Shown piece after piece: positions 17,560 to 26,772 of a stretch of DNA of 64,000 bases. A program made the translations under genes and the position numbers. The notes below the pieces were generated by a model. The model saw only the letters and a program-made list of their open reading frames with translations. It had not been told where the DNA came from and ran no database searches. Source of the stretch: Bradyrhizobium zhanjiangense (GTDB taxonomy: Bacteria > Pseudomonadota > Alphaproteobacteria > Rhizobiales > Xanthobacteraceae); contig NZ_CP022221.1 in NCBI RefSeq assembly GCF_004114935.1, positions 1,509,001-1,573,000 on the forward strand, given 5' to 3'. Each line of letters begins with the position of its first letter. The stretch's first letter is position 1.

Positions 17560-18927
17560 CTATTCCGCGGCATCGTGGGGCCGCGTCTTCCAGGCGCCTG
17601 CGGCCGGCCGCTTCAGCCCGAGATTGTCCCGCAACGTCTTGCCGCGGTACTCCTTCTGGAATAGCCCGCGCCGCTGCAATTCCGGCACGACGTGTTGCAC
17701 GAAGTCCGCGTAGGAGCCGGGCACGTAAGTCGCGGCGATGACAAAACCGTCGCAGCCGTGCTCGACGAACATCTCCTCCAGCTTGTCCGCGATCTCCTTG
17801 GGCCCACCTACCATTGCGTCCTGGACCTGGCCGCGGCCGGAGAAGGTGACGAAGTCACGCGCGCTCGGGTGGCTCTTGCCCGAATTCTTCAGCACGCCGT
17901 CGCGAATGCCCAAGATGCCCTGCATGCTCTTCAGCTCGTCCGTCGTCAGCGGCTCGTCGAGATCCTTGGAGGCGAAGTCATAGTTGAGCGCTTCGGCCAG
18001 CAGTGACAGCGCATCGATCTCGAGCGGAAGTTTGTTGATCAGCGCCATCTTGTCTTCGGCCTCCGCCCTGGTCGCCGCGCAGACCGGCGTCGTCAAGTTG
18101 CAGAGGAACATCTGGTCGGGATCGCGGCCAGCCTTGGCGGCTTCGTTGCGCACGGAAGCATAGCCGTCCTTGGCGGCGGCGAGGTTGCGCGCGGCGGTGA
18201 AGATCACTTCGCCCCATCGCCCCGCAAAGCGCTGGCCGCGGCCCGACGCGCCGGCCTGGATGATCACGGGATGGCCCTGGTCCGAGCGCGGCACGGTGAA
18301 CGGTCCGCGTGACTTGAAGGCCGGCCCCTTATGATCGAGCCGCTTGACCTTGGCCGGATCGGCAAAGCGACCGCTTTGCTTGTCCATGATGAGCGCGCCG
18401 TCCTCCCAGGTGTCCCAATGGCCGAGCACGACCTCCATGAACTCGTCGGCGCGGTCGTAGCGGGAGTCATGTTCCGGGTGGGAGTCGCGCCCCATGTTGA
18501 GCGCCTCGCCGTCGTTGAGCGAGGTGACGACGTTCCAGCCCGCGCGCCCACCGGACATCAGGTCGAGCGTTGCAAAGCGGCGCGCGACGTCGAACGGTTC
18601 GTAATAAGTGGTCGAGCAGGTTGCGCCAAGGCCGAGCTTCTCGGTGACCAAGCCCATCGTGGTCAGCACGATCAGCGGGTCCATCTTCACGCAGCGGATG
18701 CCGTATTCGACGGTGTGGGCGTGATCGTTGCCGTAGCGGTCCGGCATCGCCAGGCGGTCGTCGAAGAACGCCATATGGAACTTGCCCGCTTCGAGGATCC
18801 TGGCGATCTCCTGATAATAATCCGCCGACATGGAATCGTTGCGCGAGTCCGGATGCCGCCAGGAACTCGGCAAGTTCGTGCAGTTCTGCGCCTGAAGGAA
18901 GCCGACCAGTACCATCTGCCGCGTCAT
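17560..18927 (-). CDS. NtaA/SnaA-type flavin-dependent monooxygenase
   Basis: A 455-residue LLM-class (bacterial luciferase-like) TIM-barrel monooxygenase of the nitrilotriacetate-monooxygenase branch. The family pattern is visible: FFDDRLAMPDRYG near residue 55, then LGLGATCSTTYYEPFDVARRFATLD, SGGRAGWNVVTS and HPVIIQAGASGRGQ. These enzymes need reduced FMN from a separate flavin reductase, and none is encoded nearby. The first 30 residues (GFLQAQNCTNLPSSWRHP) are typical for the branch. It is the middle gene of a three-gene operon. Substrates of relatives include chelators, dibenzothiophene sulfone and alkyl compounds, so specificity is open. Confidence 0.9.
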   Translation of the reverse strand: MTRQMVLVGFLQAQNCTNLPSSWRHPDSRNDSMSADYYQEIARILEAGKFHMAFFDDRLAMPDRYGNDHAHTVEYGIRCVKMDPLIVLTTMGLVTEKLGLGATCSTTYYEPFDVARRFATLDLMSGGRAGWNVVTSLNDGEALNMGRDSHPEHDSRYDRADEFMEVVLGHWDTWEDGALIMDKQSGRFADPAKVKRLDHKGPAFKSRGPFTVPRSDQGHPVIIQAGASGRGQRFAGRWGEVIFTAARNLAAAKDGYASVRNEAAKAGRDPDQMFLCNLTTPVCAATRAEAEDKMALINKLPLEIDALSLLAEALNYDFASKDLDEPLTTDELKSMQGILGIRDGVLKNSGKSHPSARDFVTFSGRGQVQDAMVGGPKEIADKLEEMFVEHGCDGFVIAATYVPGSYADFVQHVVPELQRRGLFQKEYRGKTLRDNLGLKRPAAGAWKTRPHDAAE

Positions 18928-18948
18928 GCTGCTGTTCTCCTGATGCCA

Positions 18949-20001
18949 TCAGGCCAGATCGAGGACGGTGTCGAGCCTGTACTCGCGCGCCAGCGCGCGC
19001 AGCTTCTCCCAGGTGGCATCCTCGATCTCGATGCCGTCGCGCAGGCGTTGCCGCTCGCGCAGGCCCTCGATCTCGCCGGGATAGAACACGCCGTTGCTGC
19101 CTTCGGACGGCGGTGTCGATTTGAGGTAGCGTGCAAACTCGGCGACTTCGCGCTTGAACTCCTGCAGCGGACGGAAGGCCGCGACGTTGAACACCGCCAT
19201 GAAGCATCCGTCATTGTGTCGCCCCGTCGGCTCGACGCCGAAGCCGAGACCGGTGAGTAGGCCGCATAGCACCTCGACCATGGCAGCAAGGCCGCTGCCC
19301 TTGTAGCCTTCGGTGCCGCCGAGCGGCAGCAGCGCGCCGCCCTTGCGGTATTGGGTCGGATCGGTGGTGTGCCGCCCCTCGGCATCGATGATCCATCCCG
19401 TCGGAATTTCTTCGCCGCGGGCGACGGCGAGCTGGACCTTGCCGGCCGCCACCGCCGAGGTCGCCATGTCCAGATAGAACGGCGCGTCGAGGTCGGACGG
19501 CACCGCGATCGAGATCGGGTTGGTGCCGAGCCGCGCTTCCTTGCCGCCGAACGGGGCAACGTGCTTCGGCGAGCGCCCGGAATCCGCGGTCGCAATCCCG
19601 ATCATGCCTTCGCGCATCGCCATCAACGGATAGGCGGCGAGGCGGCCGACATGGCTTTGCCGGAACACGGTGCAAGCAGCGACGTTCGCCGTCCTCGCCT
19701 TCTCGATGGTCAGTGCCATCGCCTTTGCGTTGACGTGGAAGCCGAATCCCCAATGGCCGTCGATCACTGTCGTGGTCGGCGATTCCTGGACGATGGTCCA
19801 TTTGGCGCAGGGCACGATGTGTCCTGCCTTGATGCGGTCGATATAGGTGGGAACGGCGATCACGCCGTGCGAGTCATGGCCGGCGAGATTGGCGTTGACG
19901 CAGCCCGTGGCGACTGCGTCGGCCTCTTCCTCGGACGCTCCGGCGGCACGGAGCAGCGCGGCGCTGATGCGCGTGAGGCGGTCGGCCCTGACGATCGGCA
20001 T
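18949..20001 (-). CDS. Ldh-family (malate/L-lactate dehydrogenase type) oxidoreductase
   Basis: A 350-residue NAD(P)-dependent dehydrogenase of the YlbC/YbiC/ureidoglycolate dehydrogenase family, which is unrelated to Rossmann-fold LDH. The hallmark catalytic segment NLAGHDSHGVIAVP lies near residue 42; KHVAPFGGKEARLGTNPISIAVP near residue 160 and GYKGSGLAAMVEVL near residue 265 are also typical. ATG 20001 (MPIVRADRL) is chosen because GAGGGAA precedes it. It heads the operon continuing with the NtaA-type monooxygenase (21-base gap) and the FAH protein. Such enzymes oxidise 2-hydroxy acids or reduce imines and 2-oxo acids. Confidence 0.9.
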   Translation of the reverse strand: MPIVRADRLTRISAALLRAAGASEEEADAVATGCVNANLAGHDSHGVIAVPTYIDRIKAGHIVPCAKWTIVQESPTTTVIDGHWGFGFHVNAKAMALTIEKARTANVAACTVFRQSHVGRLAAYPLMAMREGMIGIATADSGRSPKHVAPFGGKEARLGTNPISIAVPSDLDAPFYLDMATSAVAAGKVQLAVARGEEIPTGWIIDAEGRHTTDPTQYRKGGALLPLGGTEGYKGSGLAAMVEVLCGLLTGLGFGVEPTGRHNDGCFMAVFNVAAFRPLQEFKREVAEFARYLKSTPPSEGSNGVFYPGEIEGLRERQRLRDGIEIEDATWEKLRALAREYRLDTVLDLA

Positions 20002-20297
20002 GGCGTTCCCTCGGCTTGGTGCCCTTAACAGGCTGCTTGTTGGGTGCCATCGTCTCAAAGCGCCGCTGCGATATCAATCTCCCGTAAACCAATACAGGGC
20101 TGCAAATTCGTAAAGAGAGCGCGCCTTTGGTCGAAACTTCATCCCGTGCGGCGGTATTTTTGACAGTTTGGCGCCAGTCGTTCGCAGCTCATTCACTTTG
20201 ATCGACGGTTTGCAGCGCGCAATAACGACCACTTAGGCGATCGGCATTCATAAAGTCACCCGGGAGAAATGGACAGAAATGCCCGGGAGCTGAGATC

Positions 20298-23200
20298 GTG
20301 CCGACGACACTCGCGCGCACCTTTGCGGCGTTGAGCGCCATCAACGAAGCGATCCTCTACGCGAAATCGCCGGACGAGCTGTACCAGAAGGTCTGCGACG
20401 CCGGGTTTTCGAGTGGGGACTTCTTGGCCGTCGCCGTATTCCTGGTGGGACCGGATTGCGGGCGGCTGCATTTTGCGGCCGGTTGCGGCGACGACGTTGC
20501 GCGGCTGCGCTCGATCATGATCACGACGGAAGCAGGCACGCCCGAAGGATCCGGCGTCGGCGGTGAGGCGTTTCGCGATCAGAAGCTGTGCATCAGCAAC
20601 GACTATCTGAACGACCCGCGTTCGCTGGCGTGGCGCGAGGGAGCGGCCAAGGCCCATATCGGCGCGGCCGCAGCGCTGCCGCTACTCTGCAATGGCAACA
20701 GCGTCGGCGTGCTCTACGTGACCCGCCGCGAAGCCGGCTCGCTGAACGAGCAGATGGTGTCGCTGTTCGAGCGCATGTCGGCCAATATCTCCTATGCGAT
20801 CGAGAATTTCGAGCGAGAAGGAGCACGCCGGGACAGCGAGGCGGCGATGCGGCGGCTCAATCGCATGTTTGGGGCGCTGAGCGCGACGAACGAAGCAATC
20901 CTCAAAGCCAGCACCGAATTGGACTTGTATCAGCGGGTCTGCGACGCAGCAGTTCATGGCGGCAAATCGCTGGCGACTTTCGTGCTGCTGCGCGAGGAGA
21001 ACTCGCACTGGCTGATGCCGGTGGCTGCAACCGGACAAAATCTCGACCTGATCAGGCAGGCGCGCTACTCGGTCGATCCCGACCATCCTCACGGTCGGGG
21101 CATCTCCGGCCAGGTCTTCCGGACGCAGAAGGCGATGGTCGAAGACGACCTCGTCGGTCGCACCAAGGGAACGACCTGGGAGCGAGCCAACATCAATGCC
21201 GGCGCGGTCGCCTGCGTCGCCGCGCCACTGATCAAGCGCGGAACCAGCGTCGGCGTGATGTTCTTCTTCGTCAGCAAATCCTGGGCGAAGGACGAGGGTA
21301 TCGTCGCGCTGTTGCTGCGCATGACCGAGAACGTGTGCTTTGCGCTCGAGAACTTCGATCGTGACGAGGAGAAGGCGAAGATCGCGCGCGAAGAGGAACG
21401 GCTCGCGCGCATGTACGCCGCGCTGAGCGCCACCAATGAAGCGATCATCCGGGCCACATCGCGCGCCGAGCTGTTCGATCTCGTATGCGAAGCTTCGGTA
21501 CAGGGCGGTAAGTTCGGCTCGGCGACGATCGCGCTCGCCGAGCCTGCCTCCGAGCTGCTGCGAGTCGTCGCCTCTGCAGGGCCGAACTCCGATGAAGTAC
21601 GCAGGCTCAAATTCGCCACGACCGACAATGTGCCGGAGGGAAGAGGCCTGACCGGCACGTGCTTCCGCACCGGGCAGCCGTGCCTCACCAACGACCTGTT
21701 CGCCGACGAACGCCTCAAGCCCTGGTACGACAGTGCCCGCCGCACCGGCGTCAAGTCCTCCGCGGCGCTGCCATTGCTCAATGGCGAACGCGCCGAGGGT
21801 GTGTTCCTGTTCAATTCCCTCGAGATCGGCACGTTCACGCCGGAATTGGTCGAACTGCTGGAACGGCTCGCCCGCAATGTGTCATTTGCGATCGCAAATC
21901 TCGACCGCGCCGAGGAGAAGGCGAAGGCCGACAAGCAGCGAGACCGGCTGAGCGGCATGTTCGCAGCGTTGAGCGCTACCAACGAAGCCATCGTGCGCGC
22001 CGAGACCCGCGAGGAGCTGTTCGAGGTCGCATGTCAGGCGGCCGTGCTGGGCGGTATGTTCGCCTCGGCGACGATTGGAATCATCGACGAGAAATGTGAG
22101 CTGGTCCGGGTCGTCGCCGTGAAGGGGCGGCTTCAGGAGCGAATGGTCGGGCGCACCTGCGCGATTTCCCCAGATCATCCCGAGGGCCAAGGGATCATCG
22201 GAACCTCGCTGCGGACGTGCCGGCCCAGTGTCATCAACGACTATATGAACGACCCGCGCTCGGCACATTGGCACTCCAAGGCAGTCGAGGACGGGACCCG
22301 CGCCGCTGCCAGCTTCCCGCTTCTGCGCGCCGGTCAGGAGCCGATCGGCATTCTGCTGTTCCTTGCTCCTGAGGAGGATACATTCACGCCCGATCTGGTC
22401 GAGCTGCTGGCTCGCCTTGCCGAAAACGTCTCCTTCGCGCTCGACAACTTCGATCGCGCCGAGGAAAAGGCCCGCACCGAGGCGCAGAAGGAGCGTCTGA
22501 CCCGCATGTTCGCGGCGCTGAGCGCGACCAACGAGGCGATCATGCGGGCGAAATCGCGCGCCGAATTATTCGACCTCGTGTGCCTTGCCGCATCGAATGG
22601 CGCCAAGTTCACCTCGACGACGATTGCGCTCGCCAGCGCCGACAGCGACCAGCTCAAGATCGTCGCCAGCGCCGGACCGTCGTCCGACACCACGCGCAAT
22701 GTCCGCCTCTCGGTCGATCCCGAGCGCCCCGAAGGCCGGGGCATGGCCGGCACAGCGTTCCGAACCCGGCAGCCCTGCATCAGCAACGACTATCTCAACG
22801 ACCAGCGCGTGAGCGCCTTCCACGCCATCGTTCGCGGCGACGGTGCGCGCTCGGGCGCGGCGATCCCGCTCGTCGTTCACGACCTGGCTGTCGGCGTCAT
22901 GATCTACATGTCGACCGAAAAGGACACGTTCACGGCCGAGTTCGTCGAGCTGTTGCAGCGCCTCGCCGATAACGTCGCCTTCGCGATGGAGAATTTCGAT
23001 CGCGCCGACGAGAAGAACAAGGCGGATGAGCGGATCGAATACCTCGCCTCGCATGACAGCCTGACGGACCTGCCGAACCGCGAGACGTTCAACGGATTGC
23101 TGCGCGAGGCGATCGAGGTGGCGCAGCGCCACGATCACCGTTTTGCGGTGCTGTTCATCGATCTCGACCGCTTCAAGGTCATCAACGATTCGCTGGGTCA

Positions 23201-24413
23201 CGAGGCTGGCGACCTGCTCCTGCTCGAAGTGGCGAATCGCTTGCGCGGCGCGCTGCGGGCAAGCGACGTGGTGGCGCGGCTCGGCGGCGACGAGTTCGTG
23301 GTGATCCTCGACCAGTGCGGCGAGATGGACGACGTCCAGCGCATCGCCAGCGGACTGCTCGCCGCGCTTGCCGAACCCACGGAGCTGGCCGGCCACGAGT
23401 GCCATACCACGGCCTCGATCGGCATCGCGATGTATCCGGCCAACGGCTCCGACGCGCAGACGCTGACCAAGAATGCCGACATGGCGATGTATCTCGCCAA
23501 GGAAGACGGCAAGAACAGCTATCGCTTCTTCTCCAAGGAAGTGAAGACGCAGTCCATCGAACGTCTGTCGCTGGAGAGCGCGCTGCGCCGGGCGCTGGAG
23601 CGCGAGCAGTTTTCGCTGAACTACCAGCCCAAGGTGGATATGGAGACCGGCCAGATCACCGGCGTGGAAGCGCTGCTGCGCTGGACGCATCCCGATCTCG
23701 GCAATGTCTCGCCGGCGCAATTCATTCCGCTTGCGGAGGAGACCGGGTTGATCGTGCCGATCGGCCGCTGGGTGCTGAATGAGGCCTGCGCGCAAGCCAT
23801 GGCCTGGCAGCGCCGCGGCCTGCTGCCGCTGTCGATGGCGGTCAACCTGTCGCCGCGCCAGTTCGCCGACGAGCATCTGTTGCAGGACGTCGACGAGGCG
23901 CTCGCCGCCAGCGGCATGTCGCCGGTGCTGCTCCAGCTGGAGGTCACCGAGAGCATGATGATGCGCAATGTCGGGCGTGCGCTCAAGGTGCTCGACGCCA
24001 TCCAGAGCCGCGGGATTCGCCTTGCCATCGACGATTTCGGTACCGGCTATTCGTCGATGTCGCTGATGAAGCACTTCCCGATCGACACCATCAAGATCGA
24101 CCGCTCCTTCGTGCGCGACCTGCCGCAGGACTCGGAAGACCAGGCGATCGCGCAGGCGATCATCAGCATGGGCAAGGCGCTCGGCATGACTGTCGTCGCC
24201 GAAGGCGTCGAGAATGCCGAGCAGGAGGCGTTCCTGCGCACCCATGGCTGCGACGAGATGCAGGGCTATCTGATCGCCAAGCCGCTGCCGCCGCGACAGA
24301 TGGCCGAACTGCTGCGGCCGATGGTTCTGCCCGTGGCGCCACCGCTCCAGCCGGAGCGGGATCCGGTCGCCGAGGAGGCCGCAGCGTTACGGCTGAAACG
24401 CGCTGTCGTCTGA
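20298..24413 (+). CDS. Five-GAF sensor with GGDEF and EAL domains (c-di-GMP turnover)
   Basis: A 1371-residue cytoplasmic protein. Five GAF-type units each open with a segment like FAALSATNEAI; the coding repeats begin at 20325, 20871, 21417, 21963 and 22512, a pitch of 182, 182, 182 and 183 codons. The GGDEF domain (about residues 912-1075) has an intact RLGGDEF and an RASD inhibitory site five residues before it. The EAL domain (about 1088-1340) retains EALLRW, NLSPRQF, EVTES, AIDDFGTGYSS, KIDRSFV and EGVE, so both activities look intact. Start GTG 20298 follows GGGAG. There are no membrane segments. It precedes a polysaccharide gene region, which c-di-GMP often controls. The ligands of the GAF units are unknown. 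Confidence 0.95.
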   Translation: MPTTLARTFAALSAINEAILYAKSPDELYQKVCDAGFSSGDFLAVAVFLVGPDCGRLHFAAGCGDDVARLRSIMITTEAGTPEGSGVGGEAFRDQKLCISNDYLNDPRSLAWREGAAKAHIGAAAALPLLCNGNSVGVLYVTRREAGSLNEQMVSLFERMSANISYAIENFEREGARRDSEAAMRRLNRMFGALSATNEAILKASTELDLYQRVCDAAVHGGKSLATFVLLREENSHWLMPVAATGQNLDLIRQARYSVDPDHPHGRGISGQVFRTQKAMVEDDLVGRTKGTTWERANINAGAVACVAAPLIKRGTSVGVMFFFVSKSWAKDEGIVALLLRMTENVCFALENFDRDEEKAKIAREEERLARMYAALSATNEAIIRATSRAELFDLVCEASVQGGKFGSATIALAEPASELLRVVASAGPNSDEVRRLKFATTDNVPEGRGLTGTCFRTGQPCLTNDLFADERLKPWYDSARRTGVKSSAALPLLNGERAEGVFLFNSLEIGTFTPELVELLERLARNVSFAIANLDRAEEKAKADKQRDRLSGMFAALSATNEAIVRAETREELFEVACQAAVLGGMFASATIGIIDEKCELVRVVAVKGRLQERMVGRTCAISPDHPEGQGIIGTSLRTCRPSVINDYMNDPRSAHWHSKAVEDGTRAAASFPLLRAGQEPIGILLFLAPEEDTFTPDLVELLARLAENVSFALDNFDRAEEKARTEAQKERLTRMFAALSATNEAIMRAKSRAELFDLVCLAASNGAKFTSTTIALASADSDQLKIVASAGPSSDTTRNVRLSVDPERPEGRGMAGTAFRTRQPCISNDYLNDQRVSAFHAIVRGDGARSGAAIPLVVHDLAVGVMIYMSTEKDTFTAEFVELLQRLADNVAFAMENFDRADEKNKADERIEYLASHDSLTDLPNRETFNGLLREAIEVAQRHDHRFAVLFIDLDRFKVINDSLGHEAGDLLLLEVANRLRGALRASDVVARLGGDEFVVILDQCGEMDDVQRIASGLLAALAEPTELAGHECHTTASIGIAMYPANGSDAQTLTKNADMAMYLAKEDGKNSYRFFSKEVKTQSIERLSLESALRRALEREQFSLNYQPKVDMETGQITGVEALLRWTHPDLGNVSPAQFIPLAEETGLIVPIGRWVLNEACAQAMAWQRRGLLPLSMAVNLSPRQFADEHLLQDVDEALAASGMSPVLLQLEVTESMMMRNVGRALKVLDAIQSRGIRLAIDDFGTGYSSMSLMKHFPIDTIKIDRSFVRDLPQDSEDQAIAQAIISMGKALGMTVVAEGVENAEQEAFLRTHGCDEMQGYLIAKPLPPRQMAELLRPMVLPVAPPLQPERDPVAEEAAALRLKRAVV

Positions 24414-24728
24414 CGGCTGCGGGTGCAGCTCGCGGACGGCGTGTTCTCCGCCCTCGGCCTTGTTCGGAAACTGCTGCGGTCCAGTCAGCGACGTCTGCTC
24501 GACGAACAGGGCGAGAATGCTGCGCGCGCCCTCGGCGAAGCTCGACCTCTCGTTCAAGCCGAGCTCGGCGCACCACGCGCAATCCATCGGCTCATTGTCG
24601 TCGAGCACCGCCATCGCAGGCCCCCACCACCAAGCCGGCGCGGGGGAACGCTCGCCCTCGGGCACGACCTGCCAGCGGGCGAACTCTTCCATCACGCGCT
24701 CGAACTCCAGGCGTGCAGCCTGATGCAT
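24387..24728 (-). CDS. Hypothetical small acidic protein
   Basis: A 113-residue protein of no recognised family, beginning MHQAARLEFERVMEEFARW. It contains a Trp-rich run (PAWWWGPAMAVL) and a pair of cysteines (DCAWCAELG). ATG 24728 is preferred over GTG 24752 because a GAGGGAG site lies upstream. Its end overlaps the last 27 bases of the convergent five-GAF gene, which is uncommon. Amino-acid composition is protein-like and the reverse reading is not, so it is taken as real, with moderate certainty. Confidence 0.55.
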   Translation of the reverse strand: MHQAARLEFERVMEEFARWQVVPEGERSPAPAWWWGPAMAVLDDNEPMDCAWCAELGLNERSSFAEGARSILALFVEQTSLTGPQQFPNKAEGGEHAVRELHPQPSDDSAFQP

Positions 24729-24956
24729 GCGGTCGATACTCCCTCGATCCACGCCCGATGATAGGCCGGCAGGCGGATTTGATCGTGGCCTTCGTTCGGA
24801 AAAATCAGCTCGCGCAAATGGGCCGAGCCATGCAAGCCGACATCATCGTCGGCAATGCGAAAACGTGCGGCCGTCAGCGATGCGCCAACGGCGGCAGCGA
24901 ATATCCATTCTAGCCGTTTCGAGGCACGGCAGGCAAGCTGCGGGTGCCGCGATTGC

Positions 24957-25949
24957 CTAACGCGATCTGAACGGATGCGCCTTCTGGTGCCAGGCCCAGG
25001 CGGTGCGGATGATCGTCGGCAGGTCGGAGTGACAGGGCACGAAGTTGAGCACCTTCTTCGCAGCAGAGGGATCCGCGACCAGATAGGTGGGATCGCCGGC
25101 GCGGCGCGGCTTGATGGTGTGCGGCACCTCGCGTCCGGTCTCCTGCCTGATGGCGTTGAGGATCTCGCGAACGGAGAAGCCGGAGCCGGTGCCGAGATTG
25201 AAGCTGCTGCCGGCATGCCCCTGCTCCAGAAGCTTCAGTGCTGCGACATGCGCCGCGGCGAGGTCGGTGACGTGGATGTAATCGCGGATCGCGGTGCCGT
25301 CGGGCGTGTCGTAGTCATCGCCGAATACGGCGAACTCGACATGACCCTGAAGTGCCATCATCGCGCGCGGAATGAGATGGGTTTCGTTGTCGCGCAATTC
25401 GCCGATGCCGCCGGCCGGGTCGGCGCCGCTGGCGTTGAAATAGCGCAGGCAGAATGCGCCGAAGCCATAGGCCGTGCGGTAATCGGCGAGCATGCGCTCG
25501 ATCATCCACTTCGAGGCGCCGTAGGGGTTGATCGGCGCGCAGGGAAAGTCTTCCGGCAGTTCCTTGGAATCGGCGTTGCCGTAGACGGCGCCGGTCGAGG
25601 AGAACACGATGCGACGGCAGTTCGCGTTGCGCATGGCCTGCAACAGCGACAGCGTGCCCTGCACGTTGTTGATGTAATATTTCTGCGGGTCGGTCATCGA
25701 CTCCCCGACCAGGCTCGCCGCCGCAAAATGCATCACCGCCGTAATGTTGTAATCGGCGAAGGCGCGCGCCAGCGCCGTGCCGTCGAGCAGATCGCCCGTC
25801 ACCAGTGGGCCGGTAACGAAACTGCGATGACCTGTCGAGAGATTGTCATAAACGACGGGCTGATAGCCGGCGGCGGTCAGTGCGCGGCACGCATGCGAGC
25901 CAATATAGCCTGCGCCCCCGGTGACGAGGACGGTCGGTCGGTCGGTCAT
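24957..25949 (-). CDS. galE: UDP-glucose 4-epimerase
   Basis: A 330-residue extended SDR enzyme that interconverts UDP-glucose and UDP-galactose, supplying galactose for surface polysaccharide. The NAD-binding GGAGYIGSHACRAL (residues 10-23), the catalytic Ser region FSSTGAVYG and the YxxxK pair in INPYGASKWMIERM are all present. The C-terminus carries YLVADPSAAKKVLNF, typical of GalE. In rhizobia the matching gene in exopolysaccharide clusters is called exoB. It is 19 bases downstream of the WecG/TagA gene on the same strand, placing it at the end of a polysaccharide operon. Confidence 0.94.
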   Translation of the reverse strand: MTDRPTVLVTGGAGYIGSHACRALTAAGYQPVVYDNLSTGHRSFVTGPLVTGDLLDGTALARAFADYNITAVMHFAAASLVGESMTDPQKYYINNVQGTLSLLQAMRNANCRRIVFSSTGAVYGNADSKELPEDFPCAPINPYGASKWMIERMLADYRTAYGFGAFCLRYFNASGADPAGGIGELRDNETHLIPRAMMALQGHVEFAVFGDDYDTPDGTAIRDYIHVTDLAAAHVAALKLLEQGHAGSSFNLGTGSGFSVREILNAIRQETGREVPHTIKPRRAGDPTYLVADPSAAKKVLNFVPCHSDLPTIIRTAWAWHQKAHPFRSR

Positions 25950-25968
25950 GTCGTCTTCTGCTCTTCTC

Positions 25969-26772
25969 TTAGCGGAGGGATCGGTGGCGGCTGAAGAGAA
26001 GATAGAGCGCGCGGGGGTTGGTGGTCAAATAGCGCCAGAGCAGGCGGCGCGGTTCGAGCCACGTGCGCCAGGCCCATTCGAGTCCGATCTTCTGCATCCA
26101 TTGCGGCGCGCGGGAACGGCTGCCCGACAAAAAGTTGAACAGACCGCCGGATGTCTTGATAACGCCAACATTGGTGAGATGCGGAGTGAATTCCTCCACG
26201 AATGCCTGCTCGTTGGGCACGCCGAGCGCGATCCACAGATAATCCGGCGCAAGCGCGTTGATTTCCTCGACCTTCGCGTGCAGCGCCTCGCCACGCAGAT
26301 AGCCGTGGCTGCGTCCGACGATCTTGAGGTTCGGATACATCTTCTGGACGTTCTCGACCGCTGCGATGTTTTCGGCTTCGCTGGCGCCGAACATGTAGAA
26401 GGTGCGGCCAACCGCTTCCGCCTTGCGCGCGACGACGTGGAACAGGTCCGTGGTTGCAACGCGCTCCGGCAGCGGAAACCAGGATTGCAGCTTCGAAGCC
26501 GCAACCAGCGGCTGGCCGTCGGCGTTGATCAGGTCGGCGGCGCGGAACAGGCGTTCGGTCTGCGGTTCCGTCGAGCAGCGCGCCAGCACCTCGCCATTGG
26601 CCGAGGTCAGGAACAGCGGACGGCCGATGCGATTGTCAGGATCGGTCGCCTCGATCATGAAATCGGCGGTTTCTTCCAGGTCGATCGCGGCCATGCGAAG
26701 GCCGCCGACGGTGATCCGCGGCACCTCGGCAGTTGCCGCCCGTCCATCGAGGTTGACGCGGCGCTCAAGCAT
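25969..26772 (-). CDS. WecG/TagA/CpsF-family glycosyltransferase
   Basis: A 267-residue GT26-type enzyme, which transfers N-acetylmannosaminuronic acid, ManNAc or glucose-type sugars to lipid-linked intermediates. Family marks are INADGQPLVAAS near residue 85, PDYLWIALGVPNEQAF near residue 185, and the closing pattern RAPQWMQKIGLEWAWRTWLE with RRLLWRYL. Its start overlaps the end of the upstream chain-length gene by eight bases, so the two are translationally coupled. No membrane segment is seen; relatives attach to the membrane surface through the C-terminus. The donor and acceptor are not deducible. Confidence 0.92.
   Translation of the reverse strand: MLERRVNLDGRAATAEVPRITVGGLRMAAIDLEETADFMIEATDPDNRIGRPLFLTSANGEVLARCSTEPQTERLFRAADLINADGQPLVAASKLQSWFPLPERVATTDLFHVVARKAEAVGRTFYMFGASEAENIAAVENVQKMYPNLKIVGRSHGYLRGEALHAKVEEINALAPDYLWIALGVPNEQAFVEEFTPHLTNVGVIKTSGGLFNFLSGSRSRAPQWMQKIGLEWAWRTWLEPRRLLWRYLTTNPRALYLLFSRHRSLR

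Noticed and set aside
22566..24245. 559-codon frame opposite the GGDEF-EAL end
   Set aside because: The composition is unlike a protein (His, Arg, Asp, Gln excess), and the opposite strand carries intact catalytic motifs.
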